Positions 7,957 to 16,698 of a DNA stretch of 64,000 nucleotides are shown here, one piece after another. This DNA comes from Natrinema sp031626495. GTDB taxonomy: Archaea > Halobacteriota > Halobacteria > Halobacteriales > Natrialbaceae. Position 1 is the first letter of the stretch; every line of letters starts with the position of its first letter. A program made the translations under genes and the position numbers. The stretch covers positions 62,001 to 126,000 of the forward strand of contig NZ_JAMQOJ010000002.1 of assembly GCF_031626495.1 (NCBI RefSeq), read 5' to 3'. Below the pieces are notes generated by a model. It had not been told where the DNA came from. It did no database searches and saw nothing but the letters and a program-made list of their open reading frames with translations.

Positions 7957-8736
7957 ATGAAACGGCGCTCCCTCCTCGGTACTTTGGCGACAACATCGTC
8001 GTTGGCAGGTTGCACCAGTAGTAGCGAGAGTAGTGAAGAAATCGAGTATAAACGATGCAAGAGCCCATTCATCCCTATGTCGCAAATACCCAATGAGGCT
8101 TCTTTGGAGGTGAGGGTTGCGTTAGAAGAAGGTAGTTACGAGGCTGAAGGAGACCTACTCTACCCACAGATTGTCAGTACAGATTCTATACTCTGGCTTG
8201 ACACGATGCGTAGCCATCCATATTATCAGCATCATGTTACCAAAGACGGAAAAGCGATTTTCCAGACAAAAACATCTCGCTTAACGTTTGAAAAAGTAGT
8301 TCCAACACGGCATTCGCCAGCTGAACTCACGGTGAGTAATCAGACAACAGAGTTGATCACTGCCGATATAACTATTTTCGATAAGGGCGGAGAGATCGTC
8401 TCTCAGCGAACACTCTCCGCTGATCCTGCTGAAGATTTCAATAAAGCTGATGATCTCAATTCGGAGAGATATATCGGGGAACATGATGCTATAACGTGGC
8501 TTCCTACTATGGAAATTGCAGACAAACTTGGAGTCTATGAGGTCTTGGTTGAGACTGGGGATGGACGAACTAAACGAGATACGTTTTCCCTTGACCCCGC
8601 TTTCTCCCGTTATTGGCTACAAATAGCTGGAGATGAAATCCTCATGGGTAGCATCAACCAGTATAAATTTTTTAAAGCCTCTCCTACAGATAGGGCACCG
8701 TATTGCAAGGCAGAGTGGTACGGCCCTATTCCGTAA
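7957..8736 (+). CDS. predicted lipoprotein
   Basis: 259 aa starting at ATG 7957. A TTATAG box about 25 bases upstream supports a leaderless start and rules out the earlier Met at 7939. The N-terminus is a signal with KRRSLLG and lipobox LAGC, so it is likely exported and lipid-anchored. The remainder is a beta-rich secreted domain of unknown function. Conserved-looking motifs include RSHPYYQHHV and AELTVSNQTTE, the latter resembling an Ig-like strand. It is not obviously homologous to the other two lipoproteins (2240 and 10359), but it shares their layout beside a dispersed repeat. Confidence 0.65.
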   Translation: MKRRSLLGTLATTSSLAGCTSSSESSEEIEYKRCKSPFIPMSQIPNEASLEVRVALEEGSYEAEGDLLYPQIVSTDSILWLDTMRSHPYYQHHVTKDGKAIFQTKTSRLTFEKVVPTRHSPAELTVSNQTTELITADITIFDKGGEIVSQRTLSADPAEDFNKADDLNSERYIGEHDAITWLPTMEIADKLGVYEVLVETGDGRTKRDTFSLDPAFSRYWLQIAGDEILMGSINQYKFFKASPTDRAPYCKAEWYGPIP

Positions 8737-8764
8737 GAGAGGGCAGTGATTGTTCTCCAATCCT

Positions 8765-8925
8765 AATGGATGCGGAGTACTCACAGCACCAACGGCTTCA
8801 CCTCCACTGAGCGATTCGACTGCTTTCCGGGTGAACGTCGATCTGTGCTGTATTTGCGCTGTGTATTCAGCACGGCTACTGAAACCTATCACTACGTGAG
8901 TGTTCCAACAAGGGCCAAATATCTA
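8765..8925 (+). repeat. dispersed intergenic repeat, copy 7
   Basis: A right-half remnant (GAGTACTCACAGCACCAACG) runs straight into a left module: CCACTGAGCGATTCGAC, then GTATTTGCGCTGTG, then TATTCAGCACGG at about 8863-8874. The stretch 8926-9152 shows nothing further. Confidence 0.6.
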
Positions 8926-9152
8926 AACTCTCGTCGAGGAGTTATTCGAGTCAACAAGCCGCTTGCACTCAATTCCTCTCTCAAACTCAATAAACCGATA
9001 GCCGCTGTTGATCCTCAAAAATCTTTGAGTTCCAGAATTGACAATGTGTCGGTATAATAACAATCCTTTTCTTAATGGACGCTGGAGGTCGGCTACGGGC
9101 ATGGAATTCAGAAAAACGGGTTGTCAAATTCTCCAGAGAGCGAGGAGGCCAG

Positions 9153-10037
9153 ATGACTGACGAGGTCCAACAGTTCGGAGTCCGGTCGTGGATAGACCGC
9201 CACCGCCTCGTCGCCTTCTTGCTGATCACCTACTCGTTCACGTGGGTGATTCAGGGAATCGTTGCGGCCATGGGGCTCGAGGCGTCGTGGACCCAGTCGA
9301 TTCTCATCGGATTCGGCGGGTTCGGGCCACCCGTTGGCGCCGCCGTCGTCATTTGGGCCAGCGGTGGCGACCTTCGCAAGTGGATCGGGCAGTTCTTTAA
9401 ATGGCGTATCGGTGCCAAATGGTGGGTGATCGTGCTTGGACTGCCCTTCATACTGCTTGGCTCGGGAGTCCTCCTGTTCGTAGCGCTCGGCGGCCCCATC
9501 GATCTAAACTCGTTTCCGTTCCCGGGAATCTATCTCTTTGTGCTGGTTTGGGGAACCATCTGGGGCGGCGGCCAGGAGGACCTCGGCTGGCGCGGCTTTA
9601 TGCTCCCACTGCTCCAGGACAAGTACAGTGCACTGGTTTCCAGTCTCATCGTCGGCGTCTCGTGGGCTGCCTGGCACCTCCCCCTGTTCCTCAACGCGGC
9701 CACGACACACGGCGCGTGGCCGCTCTCCCAGCAGCTGATCTGGATCGTCTCGATCCTCTCCGGCGCGATCATCTGGACCTGGATGTACAACAGTACTGGC
9801 AGCGTTCTGGCCGTCGCCGTAATCCACGCCGGCATCAACGGAATGGGAATCTTCCATCCCGCTGACGTGGAAGCGTTGGCTCCCGGCGGAGTCCCGGACA
9901 CAGCGTTGAACCTCCTCACTGAGGTGACTGGTGCCGTCCCGCTCCTCCTGTTCGCGGTTCTTCTCGTGGTCGTTTACGGGGGCGAACGGCTCGCAGATGG
10001 CGAGATTCCCGGGCCCAAAGTCGTCGGCCTTGATTGA
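9153..10037 (+). CDS. CPBP-family intramembrane protease
   Basis: 294 aa from ATG 9153 (MTDEVQQFGV); residues encoded upstream of that in the same frame look non-coding. There are eight or so hydrophobic segments. The CPBP (CAAX protease and bacteriocin-processing, Abi) motifs are present: EDLGWRGFMLP near residue 142 with the catalytic Glu and Arg, WAAWHLPLF with a His, and a late HAGIN. Family members cleave prenylated or membrane peptides, and in prokaryotes are often linked to bacteriocin immunity or signalling. The substrate here is unknown. A second homologue lies at 21570-22406. Confidence 0.8.
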   Translation: MTDEVQQFGVRSWIDRHRLVAFLLITYSFTWVIQGIVAAMGLEASWTQSILIGFGGFGPPVGAAVVIWASGGDLRKWIGQFFKWRIGAKWWVIVLGLPFILLGSGVLLFVALGGPIDLNSFPFPGIYLFVLVWGTIWGGGQEDLGWRGFMLPLLQDKYSALVSSLIVGVSWAAWHLPLFLNAATTHGAWPLSQQLIWIVSILSGAIIWTWMYNSTGSVLAVAVIHAGINGMGIFHPADVEALAPGGVPDTALNLLTEVTGAVPLLLFAVLLVVVYGGERLADGEIPGPKVVGLD

Positions 10038-10085
10038 TGCTCCCGGACATTTCACCTTCTCGGTGGGTGGGTATCAGATCAACAC

Positions 10086-10158
10086 TACAGGCTCTAGTTC
10101 GAGTGTCGAACGAATCGACCTTTGAGGCGTGAGGCGGCCGAAATCGGCCGTCTCAAAA
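10086..10158 (+). repeat. repeat family B, copy 1
   Basis: About 70 bp aligning without gaps to 24388-24460. Shared blocks are GTCGAACGAATCG, CCTTTG and GAGGCGGCCGA. It contains the short palindrome TTCGAGTGTCGAA. It lies between the CPBP gene and copy 8 of the main repeat. Origin unknown; it could be an insertion-element end. Confidence 0.6.
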
Positions 10159-10250
10159 CGGTGTTTCTGACGGGGACTCGCGTGGAGACGACCAATGAGT
10201 CTCGAACCTATCGACCCCGAACACGCACTCGAACTGTACTTCCTACCAGC

Positions 10251-10345
10251 CAGCGTGTCTTTTTGAAGAGTCATGCTGAATACAGACCGCGAATGCGGCA
10301 TAAGATCGTGACCGATCTACGAAAGTGTAGATCACTCAGTACAGG
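10251..10345 (-). repeat. dispersed intergenic repeat, copy 8 (inverted)
   Basis: On the minus strand this reads GTACTGAGTGATC, then ACACTTTCGTAGATCGGTCA, then ATGCCGCATTCGCGG, then CTGTATTCAGCATG. It is nearly identical to the left module of copy 4 but in the opposite direction. Confidence 0.7.
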
Positions 10346-10358
10346 AGACGAACCTAGT

Positions 10359-11318
10359 TTAGACACCATGCGAGCGGGAGACATCGATGTAATGCCAGTC
10401 ACCTTCATATCGAACGTATTCTAATGGCTCAGAATCACTATCTTTCTCTCGGTCGGATGCTTCCTTGAGCGATGTGAACATCGTTTTGAGGTCACTTGCA
10501 GCGTTCCGCCGTCGCTTGGCCGCTTCTTTATCCTCGGAGGTGTCCTGATCGCAGATAGTTAGATGGCCATCGTTCTCCTTCACTTCATCAAGGAGGATCC
10601 GGACTTCGTCACTAGGGTCGAACGATGTGGATCCGCGTCGGTCAAGAACGTACTCGGAAAAGGAACTAACGTCCTCAAAGACGGGCCCAGCGGTGTAGCG
10701 GAACCGCTGTGCGGTATCGTCCCCCTTTCCCGTGCGTTTGAGTTCAGCAATACTACCGTTGGCCTCAATAACGGGTTCATCGACGCCTGCTGCGAGAACG
10801 GATTCATCTTGATCAGTAGCGTCGAGATAGCCGGCGATGAACGGTATCGAAAATCGCATTCCCCCAAGGTGCTCAATATTGAAGTCGGCCGCCTCGCTGA
10901 CTCGCCATTGGTCATGACGCGGTAAGTTGGCGAACGATAATGAATCATCAGGTGACAGGTTTTCTGTCTCACTATCACGAGAAAGCACGTACTCAGGGCC
11001 AGAGACTCTGCCCTCATCAACTACCTCTTCGTTGATTTTGTAAAATTGTCCGTCCCAATTGAGATACGTGAGCCAACTTAGCGGTCCACGATGAATCGTC
11101 TCAACCATTGGTTTGTCTCCCTCAGCCGTTTGGATCGCCAAGTCTGTCATCATCCGAGGCGTGTCATCTAACTCTGATGCGACCTCTGAGGCAATCTCCG
11201 CTGCATCGACAGCGTGAAAATCCACATGAATACCGCTACAGCCACTACTACTAGTACAGCCAGCTACCGAACAAATAGCGCCTACAGAAACACACGAGAT
11301 AAACGACCTTCTATTCAT
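10359..11318 (-). CDS. predicted lipoprotein, paralogue of the 2240-3172 protein
   Basis: 319 aa with an N-terminal MNRRSFISCVS signal and lipobox VAGC followed by a Ser-rich linker, so probably a surface lipoprotein. A TTTAA element about 25 bases upstream fits a leaderless start. The core (residues 95-235) matches the 2240-3172 lipoprotein in order and spacing, including VSGPEYVLSR, LPRHDQWRVSEA and AGYLDATDQDESV. The C-terminal WHYIDV matches WYHMFV in the paralogue. Function unknown. It is transcribed toward an inverted copy of the dispersed repeat. Confidence 0.7.
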   Translation of the reverse strand: MNRRSFISCVSVGAICSVAGCTSSSGCSGIHVDFHAVDAAEIASEVASELDDTPRMMTDLAIQTAEGDKPMVETIHRGPLSWLTYLNWDGQFYKINEEVVDEGRVSGPEYVLSRDSETENLSPDDSLSFANLPRHDQWRVSEAADFNIEHLGGMRFSIPFIAGYLDATDQDESVLAAGVDEPVIEANGSIAELKRTGKGDDTAQRFRYTAGPVFEDVSSFSEYVLDRRGSTSFDPSDEVRILLDEVKENDGHLTICDQDTSEDKEAAKRRRNAASDLKTMFTSLKEASDREKDSDSEPLEYVRYEGDWHYIDVSRSHGV

Positions 11319-11489
11319 GACAAGAAACTATCTACAACGGTTAAATGCTTTGTGTATAAACCGGGTGATTCCACAGTGGTTCTCTTGGTCTAACTACACC
11401 CCGAATAGAGCAAAGAGTAGGCGTATTAGTCAATCATCATCGTCGTCCGAGAACCGTACTCGCTCCGCTCGCGTGCAGACCGGTGTTGG

Positions 11490-11570
11490 ATTCATCCTCT
11501 GTACTGAACGATTCGAGTAGTTCGAAATTAGTGTCTCCCCCATCTGCATTCGCGCTATGATCGTCGCGGC
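11490..11570 (+). repeat. dispersed intergenic repeat, copy 9 (eroded)
   Basis: CTGTACTGAACGATTCGAG followed by ATTCGCGC at about 11548-11555 keeps the left-module layout, but the TATTCAGCAC core is lost. The surrounding 11319-11963 region has no convincing gene. The open frames there are Arg/Ser-rich shadows. Confidence 0.45.
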
Positions 11571-11963
11571 GGTAGACTTCGGGGATCAGCAGTACCCGCA
11601 TGGCGTGGGCACTTCCACGAACACGGGCTTAACGGTCGCACCCGCAAGGACCAAGTTCGGACGACGGATGTGGCTGGAGAATTCCGCCGACAAGTACTTC
11701 GAAAAGGAGTGTCGGGCAGTCGCTTTGGATTTCGAACCGTCCGTCGGTCCGTCGTAAAGGCGGCGCCCCGGAAAGTGACGGGGTCGTTCTCGCGACTGAG
11801 CGAGGGAGGCTGCGGCTCGAGTCGGTCGGAAAATCGCTCGCCAAGCGGGCGGTGCCGACCGACGGCCCGAACGAGACCGATTTGCGACCCAAAGCGGAGC
11901 CGGCGTTCGAGCGTCGGTTCGTTAGTCAGAACTCCGTTAAACGGACGTCGCGTAGGGCCACAC

Positions 11964-13298
11964 ATGGATCGAGAGGGGTACCCGATCCTGGTACTCGTCG
12001 CGGTCGCAGTGATCGGCATCGGCGTCGTAACGACGTCGAAACCGCTCGCGCAGTTCTTCGTCGAGGGGATGCACGAGTTCGTCACGACGACGGTCGCCAT
12101 GGCGTGGATCACGTGGTGGGCGCTGGTCGTCGGCTTCGCCATCGCCGGCGGCGTCGAGGCGTGGACGTCGACCGAGGCCGTATCGGACCTGCTCGAGGGA
12201 CACGGCCCGCGCGAGATCGGCTACGGGTCGCTGTTCGGCTTCGTCTCGTCGTCGTGTTCCTACAGCGCTATCGCCACCGCGAAGAACCTCTTCAAGAAGG
12301 GGGCGTCGGCGGCAGCGTCGCTCGGAGCGTTCATGTTTGCCTCGACGAACCTCGTCATCGAGATCGGGGCGGTCATCGTGCTCCTGCTCGGGTGGCAGTT
12401 CCTGGCCGCCGACGTGATTGGGGGCCTCCTGCTCATCGGACTGATGGCGCTCGGCTTCGTGTACGTCGTCCCCGACGGCGTTATCGATCGGGCCCGCGAG
12501 AACGTCCGCGAGGAGGGCGAGCCGACGGCGCAGGACCCCGTCTGCGGGATGGAAGTGAATCCCGAGGAGACCGACTACTCGACGGAGGTCGACGGTCGAA
12601 CCTACTACTTCTGCTCGCGGTCGTGCATGGAGAGCTTCGATCCCGAGGAGGCGAACACGACGATCCGCGAGCGGGCCACCTCGCTGTCGGGGTGGGAGGC
12701 GCTGGCCGACAAGCAGTGGAAGGAGTGGGGGATGCTCTGGGACGAGATCGCCATCGGGTTCGTCTTCGCCGGCCTCATCGCCGGCTTCATCCCGCGGACG
12801 GTGTGGACCTCGATCTTCTCGGGTCCGATCCTCGGGATGCCGACGTACGTCCTCTGGACCTCAGCGCTCGGCGCAATCATCGGCGTCGCCACCTTCGTCT
12901 GTTCAGTCGGAAACGTCCCGTTCGGGGCCGTCCTCTTCACGAACGGGCTGCCGTTCGGCAGCGTCCTCGCGTACATTTACGCCGACCTGATCGTCCCGCC
13001 GATCGTCGACGCCTACCACGAGTACTACGGGACGACGTTCGCCGCCGTCCTCTCGGCGATGATCTTCGTCTCCGCGGTCGTCGTCGGCGTCGTCGTCCAC
13101 TTCCTCTTCGGGACGCTGGGCCTGATCCCGCCGCGCTCGAGCGCGACCGTCGCGGAGGTCTCGATCGAACTCAACTACAAGATGGTACTGAACGTGCTTG
13201 CCACCGCGCTGTTCGGCGTCCTCTACTGGCTCCACCGCTCGAGTCCGTCTGAGAGCGGCGGCGGTGAGCAGTCGGCTCACGCCCAGACAAGCGACTGA
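11964..13298 (+). CDS. permease of the SO_0444/ArsP (DUF318) type with inserted YHS domain
   Basis: 444 aa from ATG 11964 (MDREGYPIL); the frame is open upstream but that part is not protein-like. It has two membrane halves of about four helices, each carrying a Cys-containing signature (SSSCSYSAIATAKNL and CSVGNVPFGAVL), as in the COG0701 predicted permeases linked to metal or metalloid efflux. Between them, at residues about 190-230, is a YHS domain (DPVCGMEV, then YYFCSRSCMESF). This is a heavy-metal-binding module also found in copper ATPases. I infer export of a soft metal or metalloid. It is followed by a UspA-domain remnant and an FNT channel on the opposite strand. Confidence 0.8.
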   Translation: MDREGYPILVLVAVAVIGIGVVTTSKPLAQFFVEGMHEFVTTTVAMAWITWWALVVGFAIAGGVEAWTSTEAVSDLLEGHGPREIGYGSLFGFVSSSCSYSAIATAKNLFKKGASAAASLGAFMFASTNLVIEIGAVIVLLLGWQFLAADVIGGLLLIGLMALGFVYVVPDGVIDRARENVREEGEPTAQDPVCGMEVNPEETDYSTEVDGRTYYFCSRSCMESFDPEEANTTIRERATSLSGWEALADKQWKEWGMLWDEIAIGFVFAGLIAGFIPRTVWTSIFSGPILGMPTYVLWTSALGAIIGVATFVCSVGNVPFGAVLFTNGLPFGSVLAYIYADLIVPPIVDAYHEYYGTTFAAVLSAMIFVSAVVVGVVVHFLFGTLGLIPPRSSATVAEVSIELNYKMVLNVLATALFGVLYWLHRSSPSESGGGEQSAHAQTSD

Positions 13299-13382
13299 GC
13301 CGACGCCGCGGGTCGAGCGTCGTCAGGCGTCGGAGTTCGACGGCGAACTCCCGAACGAGGTGGCCCTCGCACCCCGCCCGAC

Positions 13383-13706
13383 CTACTTCCGGACGATCCC
13401 TTTCACGGCCGACTGGACGGGACGGTGCGTTCGGACCATCACGACCTCCCCGTCGAACTGCTCGCCGATGGGTACGAGAATCTCGCCGAAGAGGACGCGA
13501 CGGCGGATCCCCTCGCCGGCCGCGCCGACGATGATAGTGTCGAACTCGCCCTCGCGGGCGGACTCGAGGCACGTCTCGGCGACGTCGCCGTCGGTCACCA
13601 CGTGGAAGAGGGTGATGTCGACACCGGCTTGCGGGTAGGCCGATCCGAACCGTTCGGCGAGCCTCGCGTGGGAGCCGCCGGCCGTAGGGACGAGCGCCCG
13701 AGTGCT
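13383..13706 (-). pseudogene. UspA-domain fragment (truncated universal stress protein)
   Basis: The open stretch between TAG at 13707-13709 and TAG at 13383 encodes about 107 residues that read as one Usp domain: RALVPTAGGSHARLAERFG at the start, DITLFHVV, then TIIVGAAGEGIRRRVLFGEI (the Usp phosphate-binding motif). There is no good start codon before the domain. Haloarchaeal proteins with a late RALVPTAGG domain are usually two-domain Usp proteins or transporter-Usp fusions, so this is probably the surviving C-terminal domain of a longer gene. A GTG-started short protein cannot be excluded. Confidence 0.6.
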
Positions 13707-13744
13707 CTAGGCCGGATGCGGCCGGGAGGTCGCTCTTGTTGCGT

Positions 13745-14524
13745 TCATTCTTCCGCACCCACTACTTGGACGACGTGGGTGAACGTAACGAGGCCGATTC
13801 CACCGACGAAGTTCCCTGCGGTCGCGACGACAATCGTTTCGGCCAGCGCTCCGTAGCCGATCGGAGCGTCGAAGAGAAACCCGAAAAAGACGTGGATCGC
13901 GGTGACGATCACGTGATCGAACGGCCCGAGGGCCAGCAGAAACCCGACGATATAGGCCATAGTAATGCGGCTCCGAACGCTATTGACGGCTTCCAGAAGG
14001 AACGATAGTAAACTTACGAGCGCACCGCCGACGATCGCACTTGCGAACATCCCCCTCATCGGCCGATGAACGATCTCTTCGGCAGTCCGCGCCAGCGCGT
14101 GTGCTGACCCAGACGGAAGAACGCCATCAACGGCAAAGACGAACGCGAAGAGGAAACCGCCAATGAGGTTAACGACGAGGGTGACGATCCACAGACGAAG
14201 GAGTGACCCGAGCAGCCACGACTCCTCCTGATCGATCGCCTTCGCTGCCGGATCGAAGAAATTCTCGTTAAACAGCTCCGATCGGCCGACGACCAGGAAA
14301 ATGACGCCAACTCCGAAGGTGAGCGCGCCCGCGATATGTGCGACGTCACCGAAGCGCGGTTCGACCAGTCCGTCGACGACCCCGAGCGCGGCGATGCCGA
14401 AGACGATGGTGAATCCCGCAATGAAACTGGTCGCCGTGAGCTCAAGCAGTGACTGCTCGAGCCGTCGTTCACCTTCTTCGACTGCTCGATCGAATATCTC
14501 CGTTGGGTCTGGGGCTAGAGGCAC
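13745..14524 (-). CDS. formate/nitrite transporter (FNT) family channel
   Basis: 259 aa starting at GTG 14524. Six hydrophobic helices are visible: ATSFIAGFTIVFGIAAL, AHIAGALTFGVGVIFLV, LWIVTLVVNLIGGFLFAF, FASAIVGGALVSLLSFLL, AYIVGFLLALG and FVGGIGLVTFTHVV. The order and the motif GRSELFNENFFDP after helix 2 are those of the FNT family, pentameric channels for formate, nitrite, hydrosulfide or similar small anions. The specific substrate cannot be read from the sequence. It is convergent with the permease region and probably a single-gene unit. Confidence 0.8.
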   Translation of the reverse strand: MPLAPDPTEIFDRAVEEGERRLEQSLLELTATSFIAGFTIVFGIAALGVVDGLVEPRFGDVAHIAGALTFGVGVIFLVVGRSELFNENFFDPAAKAIDQEESWLLGSLLRLWIVTLVVNLIGGFLFAFVFAVDGVLPSGSAHALARTAEEIVHRPMRGMFASAIVGGALVSLLSFLLEAVNSVRSRITMAYIVGFLLALGPFDHVIVTAIHVFFGFLFDAPIGYGALAETIVVATAGNFVGGIGLVTFTHVVQVVGAEE

Positions 14525-15040
14525 GGAGTAGATATAAAGTTACACACATAAAGGCCGACACCATGAGTACTCAACGGCCGTTGAAAGCCGAATGAACGAG
14601 GACAACGGAGCATATAAGACTATATTAATTTCTCGCAATCGGACAGCGGAGAAGAAAAGATCGCAGTCCAGCCACTTGCTGGGCTAATTTATCTAGAGAC
14701 ACTGGAACTCGACTAGACTCGATGGCCAGAAACGGCCCCAGTTGACGGACAGGGATAGGAAGGTCCCAACACGATACCCGTCGGTGGCGTACGCCATCGC
14801 GATGCTCGAGGGACTTCGACCGCTGTTGGACGGAACGGGATCCGATAGTGTGGCCTCCGTCCGATCGCGGGCTCGCGATCGGCTCTGAACGCGGCGAGCA
14901 GACCGCGATGTGCTTCGAATGACCGCGTTTCGAGGCCAGGCCACCGCCGAACGTCTCGAACGAACGGCCGTTCGGGGTAGATGAGGGACGAGCGTATGCA
15001 TGCTGTATTGATTTTACTCACACTAACGGAGAGGGTGGAA
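14525..15040. other. intergenic region, no gene seen
   Basis: A TATA-like TTTATATC on the minus strand near 14533-14540 and an AT-rich stretch (14610-14640) are visible. The remaining open frames are Arg/Ser-rich and not protein-like. Confidence 0.4.
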
Positions 15041-15202
15041 ATGGCATACGAACCTCCAGTCGAGTGTCCGCTCTGTCGGGAGACGCTGGAATTGGACCGG
15101 ACGCTCGAGGATCACCTCGCTGGAACCCACACGCAACGCGAGGTCGCCAGCTATCTCGCGTCCCTTCACGAACGAGTGACGCCCCGGTCGGTTTCGGACT
15201 GA
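15041..15202 (+). CDS. C2H2-type zinc-finger microprotein
   Basis: 53 aa from ATG 15041. CPLC at residues 9-12 and HLAGTH at about 26-31 have the spacing of a single C2H2 finger, a frequent haloarchaeal microprotein type that probably binds DNA or protein. The frame opens earlier at 14981, but the Met at 15041 directly precedes the conserved MAYEPPVECP. It is convergent with the broken glycosyltransferase. Confidence 0.65.
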   Translation: MAYEPPVECPLCRETLELDRTLEDHLAGTHTQREVASYLASLHERVTPRSVSD

Positions 15203-15348
15203 CCGAGAGCGGCGTCCGCTCGCCGCAGCGCGCCGCGGACCGCCGTATTCGAAACCCCTTCGTTTCGCGTACAGTAACGAGAATTACAGGAGTCTAGTCT
15301 GTTCGGCCCACTTACTCCGGTACTCGCCGTTGCCGTTCGACGTCGGTC

Positions 15349-16388
15349 GACGATGTCGCGCTGGCCGCCGTTATCTGGGATGACCGGGATCGCACCCGCA
15401 GCGACGAACTTGGCGACCGCCATCCCGAAGTGTTCGTTGCGCTTCCCGTGGAGTCCGTAGCGGTGCGTACAGAGTAGATCGACGAGCTCCTCGCGCGGGA
15501 GTTCACCCTCGAGGGTGACGTAGTCGCGAGCGTCGGCCATCGCCTCGAGTTCGCGGCGGTACTCGGGATCGTAGGAGGGGCCGACGACGTGGTGGTGGAC
15601 GTCGTGGCCGCGCTCGCGGACGCCGTCGACGATACGGATCGTCTCGGCGACGTTCTTGTAGCGGGCGAGTCGGCCGACAGTGACGAACCCGTCCTCGCGC
15701 TCGTCCCACGGACGGGGATCGAATCCCTCGGTGTCGACGGGGGGATGGACGACCTCAGGGTGGACGTCGTAGACGTCCTGAACGACGTTGGCCATCCACC
15801 GCGAGTTGGTGAGCAGCGTACTCGCCCGGATCTGGTCGGCGTCGAAACCACCGATGCGATAGCTCAGTCGGTCGTAGAGTAATCGACGAATCCGTCCTCG
15901 CCGACGCGCTTCGAGGTGACCAACCGTCCGAACCGCGGCGTGTGGATGTACTGGATCGCGGGCGGGTCGATGCTGAGTTCGTTGTCCGTGCTCACCACGA
16001 GATCGAACGCGTCGCGGTGGCGCTCGACGTGGCGATTGAGCAGCGCATTCCGGAGGTTGTACAGTGGGACGTCTACTGACTCGAGGGCGGACGCGACCCA
16101 TCGGGCTTGCCGAACGGGAACCGGATCGACGGCGGTGTTGAAGTAACGGTTCAACTCGGCGAAGTCGGGCCGCGTCAGCGTGAACAACTCGACGTCGTGG
16201 TCCGCTTTGAGGGCCTCGAGGACGGCCATACAGACGCCCTCGCCGCCGCCTTTCGACATCAGGTCGGTGTGTGCTACGGCGACCGAGCCATCTACGCTGG
16301 TCGCCCACGGCCACGGGTAAAGCCTCGGGCCAGCGTCCGACGGGTGGGACCGGCGTGCCACGGATCGACACGGAGACCGCCAAGGCAT
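15349..16388 (-). pseudogene. glycosyltransferase family 4, frameshifted and 3'-truncated
   Basis: The N-terminal part (from about 16283) reads VAVAHTDLMSKGGGEGV, then FDLVVSTDNELSI and YIHTPRFG in one frame and runs out at 15864. The rest continues in another frame from about 15880: LLYDRLSYRIGG, TLLTNSRWMANV, FVTVGRLARYKNV, then HFGMAVAKFVAAGAIPVIP. It stops being recognisable after GGQRDIV at about 15349. Both halves together form a normal GT-B glycosyltransferase without the last helices. A single frameshift near 15880 plus loss of the C-terminus makes a functional product unlikely. No clean start codon sits at the expected N-terminus either. Confidence 0.75.
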
Positions 16389-16479
16389 ATTTTAATTCAG
16401 TCCCATATAGTAATTATTTCGGCAGCCTCTATCGATATCGAAAGCACTACTCCCCACGATAGCGTATCCAAACCGAACG

Positions 16480-16644
16480 ATGAGTCTCACCCACTCTCAC
16501 CAGACGGGCGATAGCGCCGACGCAATGGCCGCGATCGACCGGACCGGCGAGCGCGCCCGTCTCGTCATTTCGGACGTTACGAGAGACGGGGCGTGGCTTA
16601 CCGTTCCAGAGGCCGAGGCAGTGACGGTGGATACGTGGCGATAA
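16480..16644 (+). CDS. small conserved haloarchaeal protein (DUF7556-like)
   Basis: 54 aa, ATG 16480 to TAA 16642-16644. The pattern is a polar N-terminus, then DAMAAIDRTG, RLVISDVTRDGAWLTVPEAE and a final TWR. As I recall, this is the layout of a widespread small haloarchaeal family (DUF7556) of unknown function, in which AID, the DxxRDxAW block and the C-terminal Trp-Arg are conserved. It is convergent with the sugar isomerase gene. Confidence 0.65.
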   Translation: MSLTHSHQTGDSADAMAAIDRTGERARLVISDVTRDGAWLTVPEAEAVTVDTWR

Positions 16645-16698
16645 ATCGCAGTACCCTCGGCCGAACGAGAACGACCAATTGTTCCCGAGACCCGACGG

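Noticed and set aside
11852..13252. 466-residue plus-strand open frame
   Set aside because: Arg-rich shadow in another frame of the permease gene with its clear membrane helices and YHS domain.
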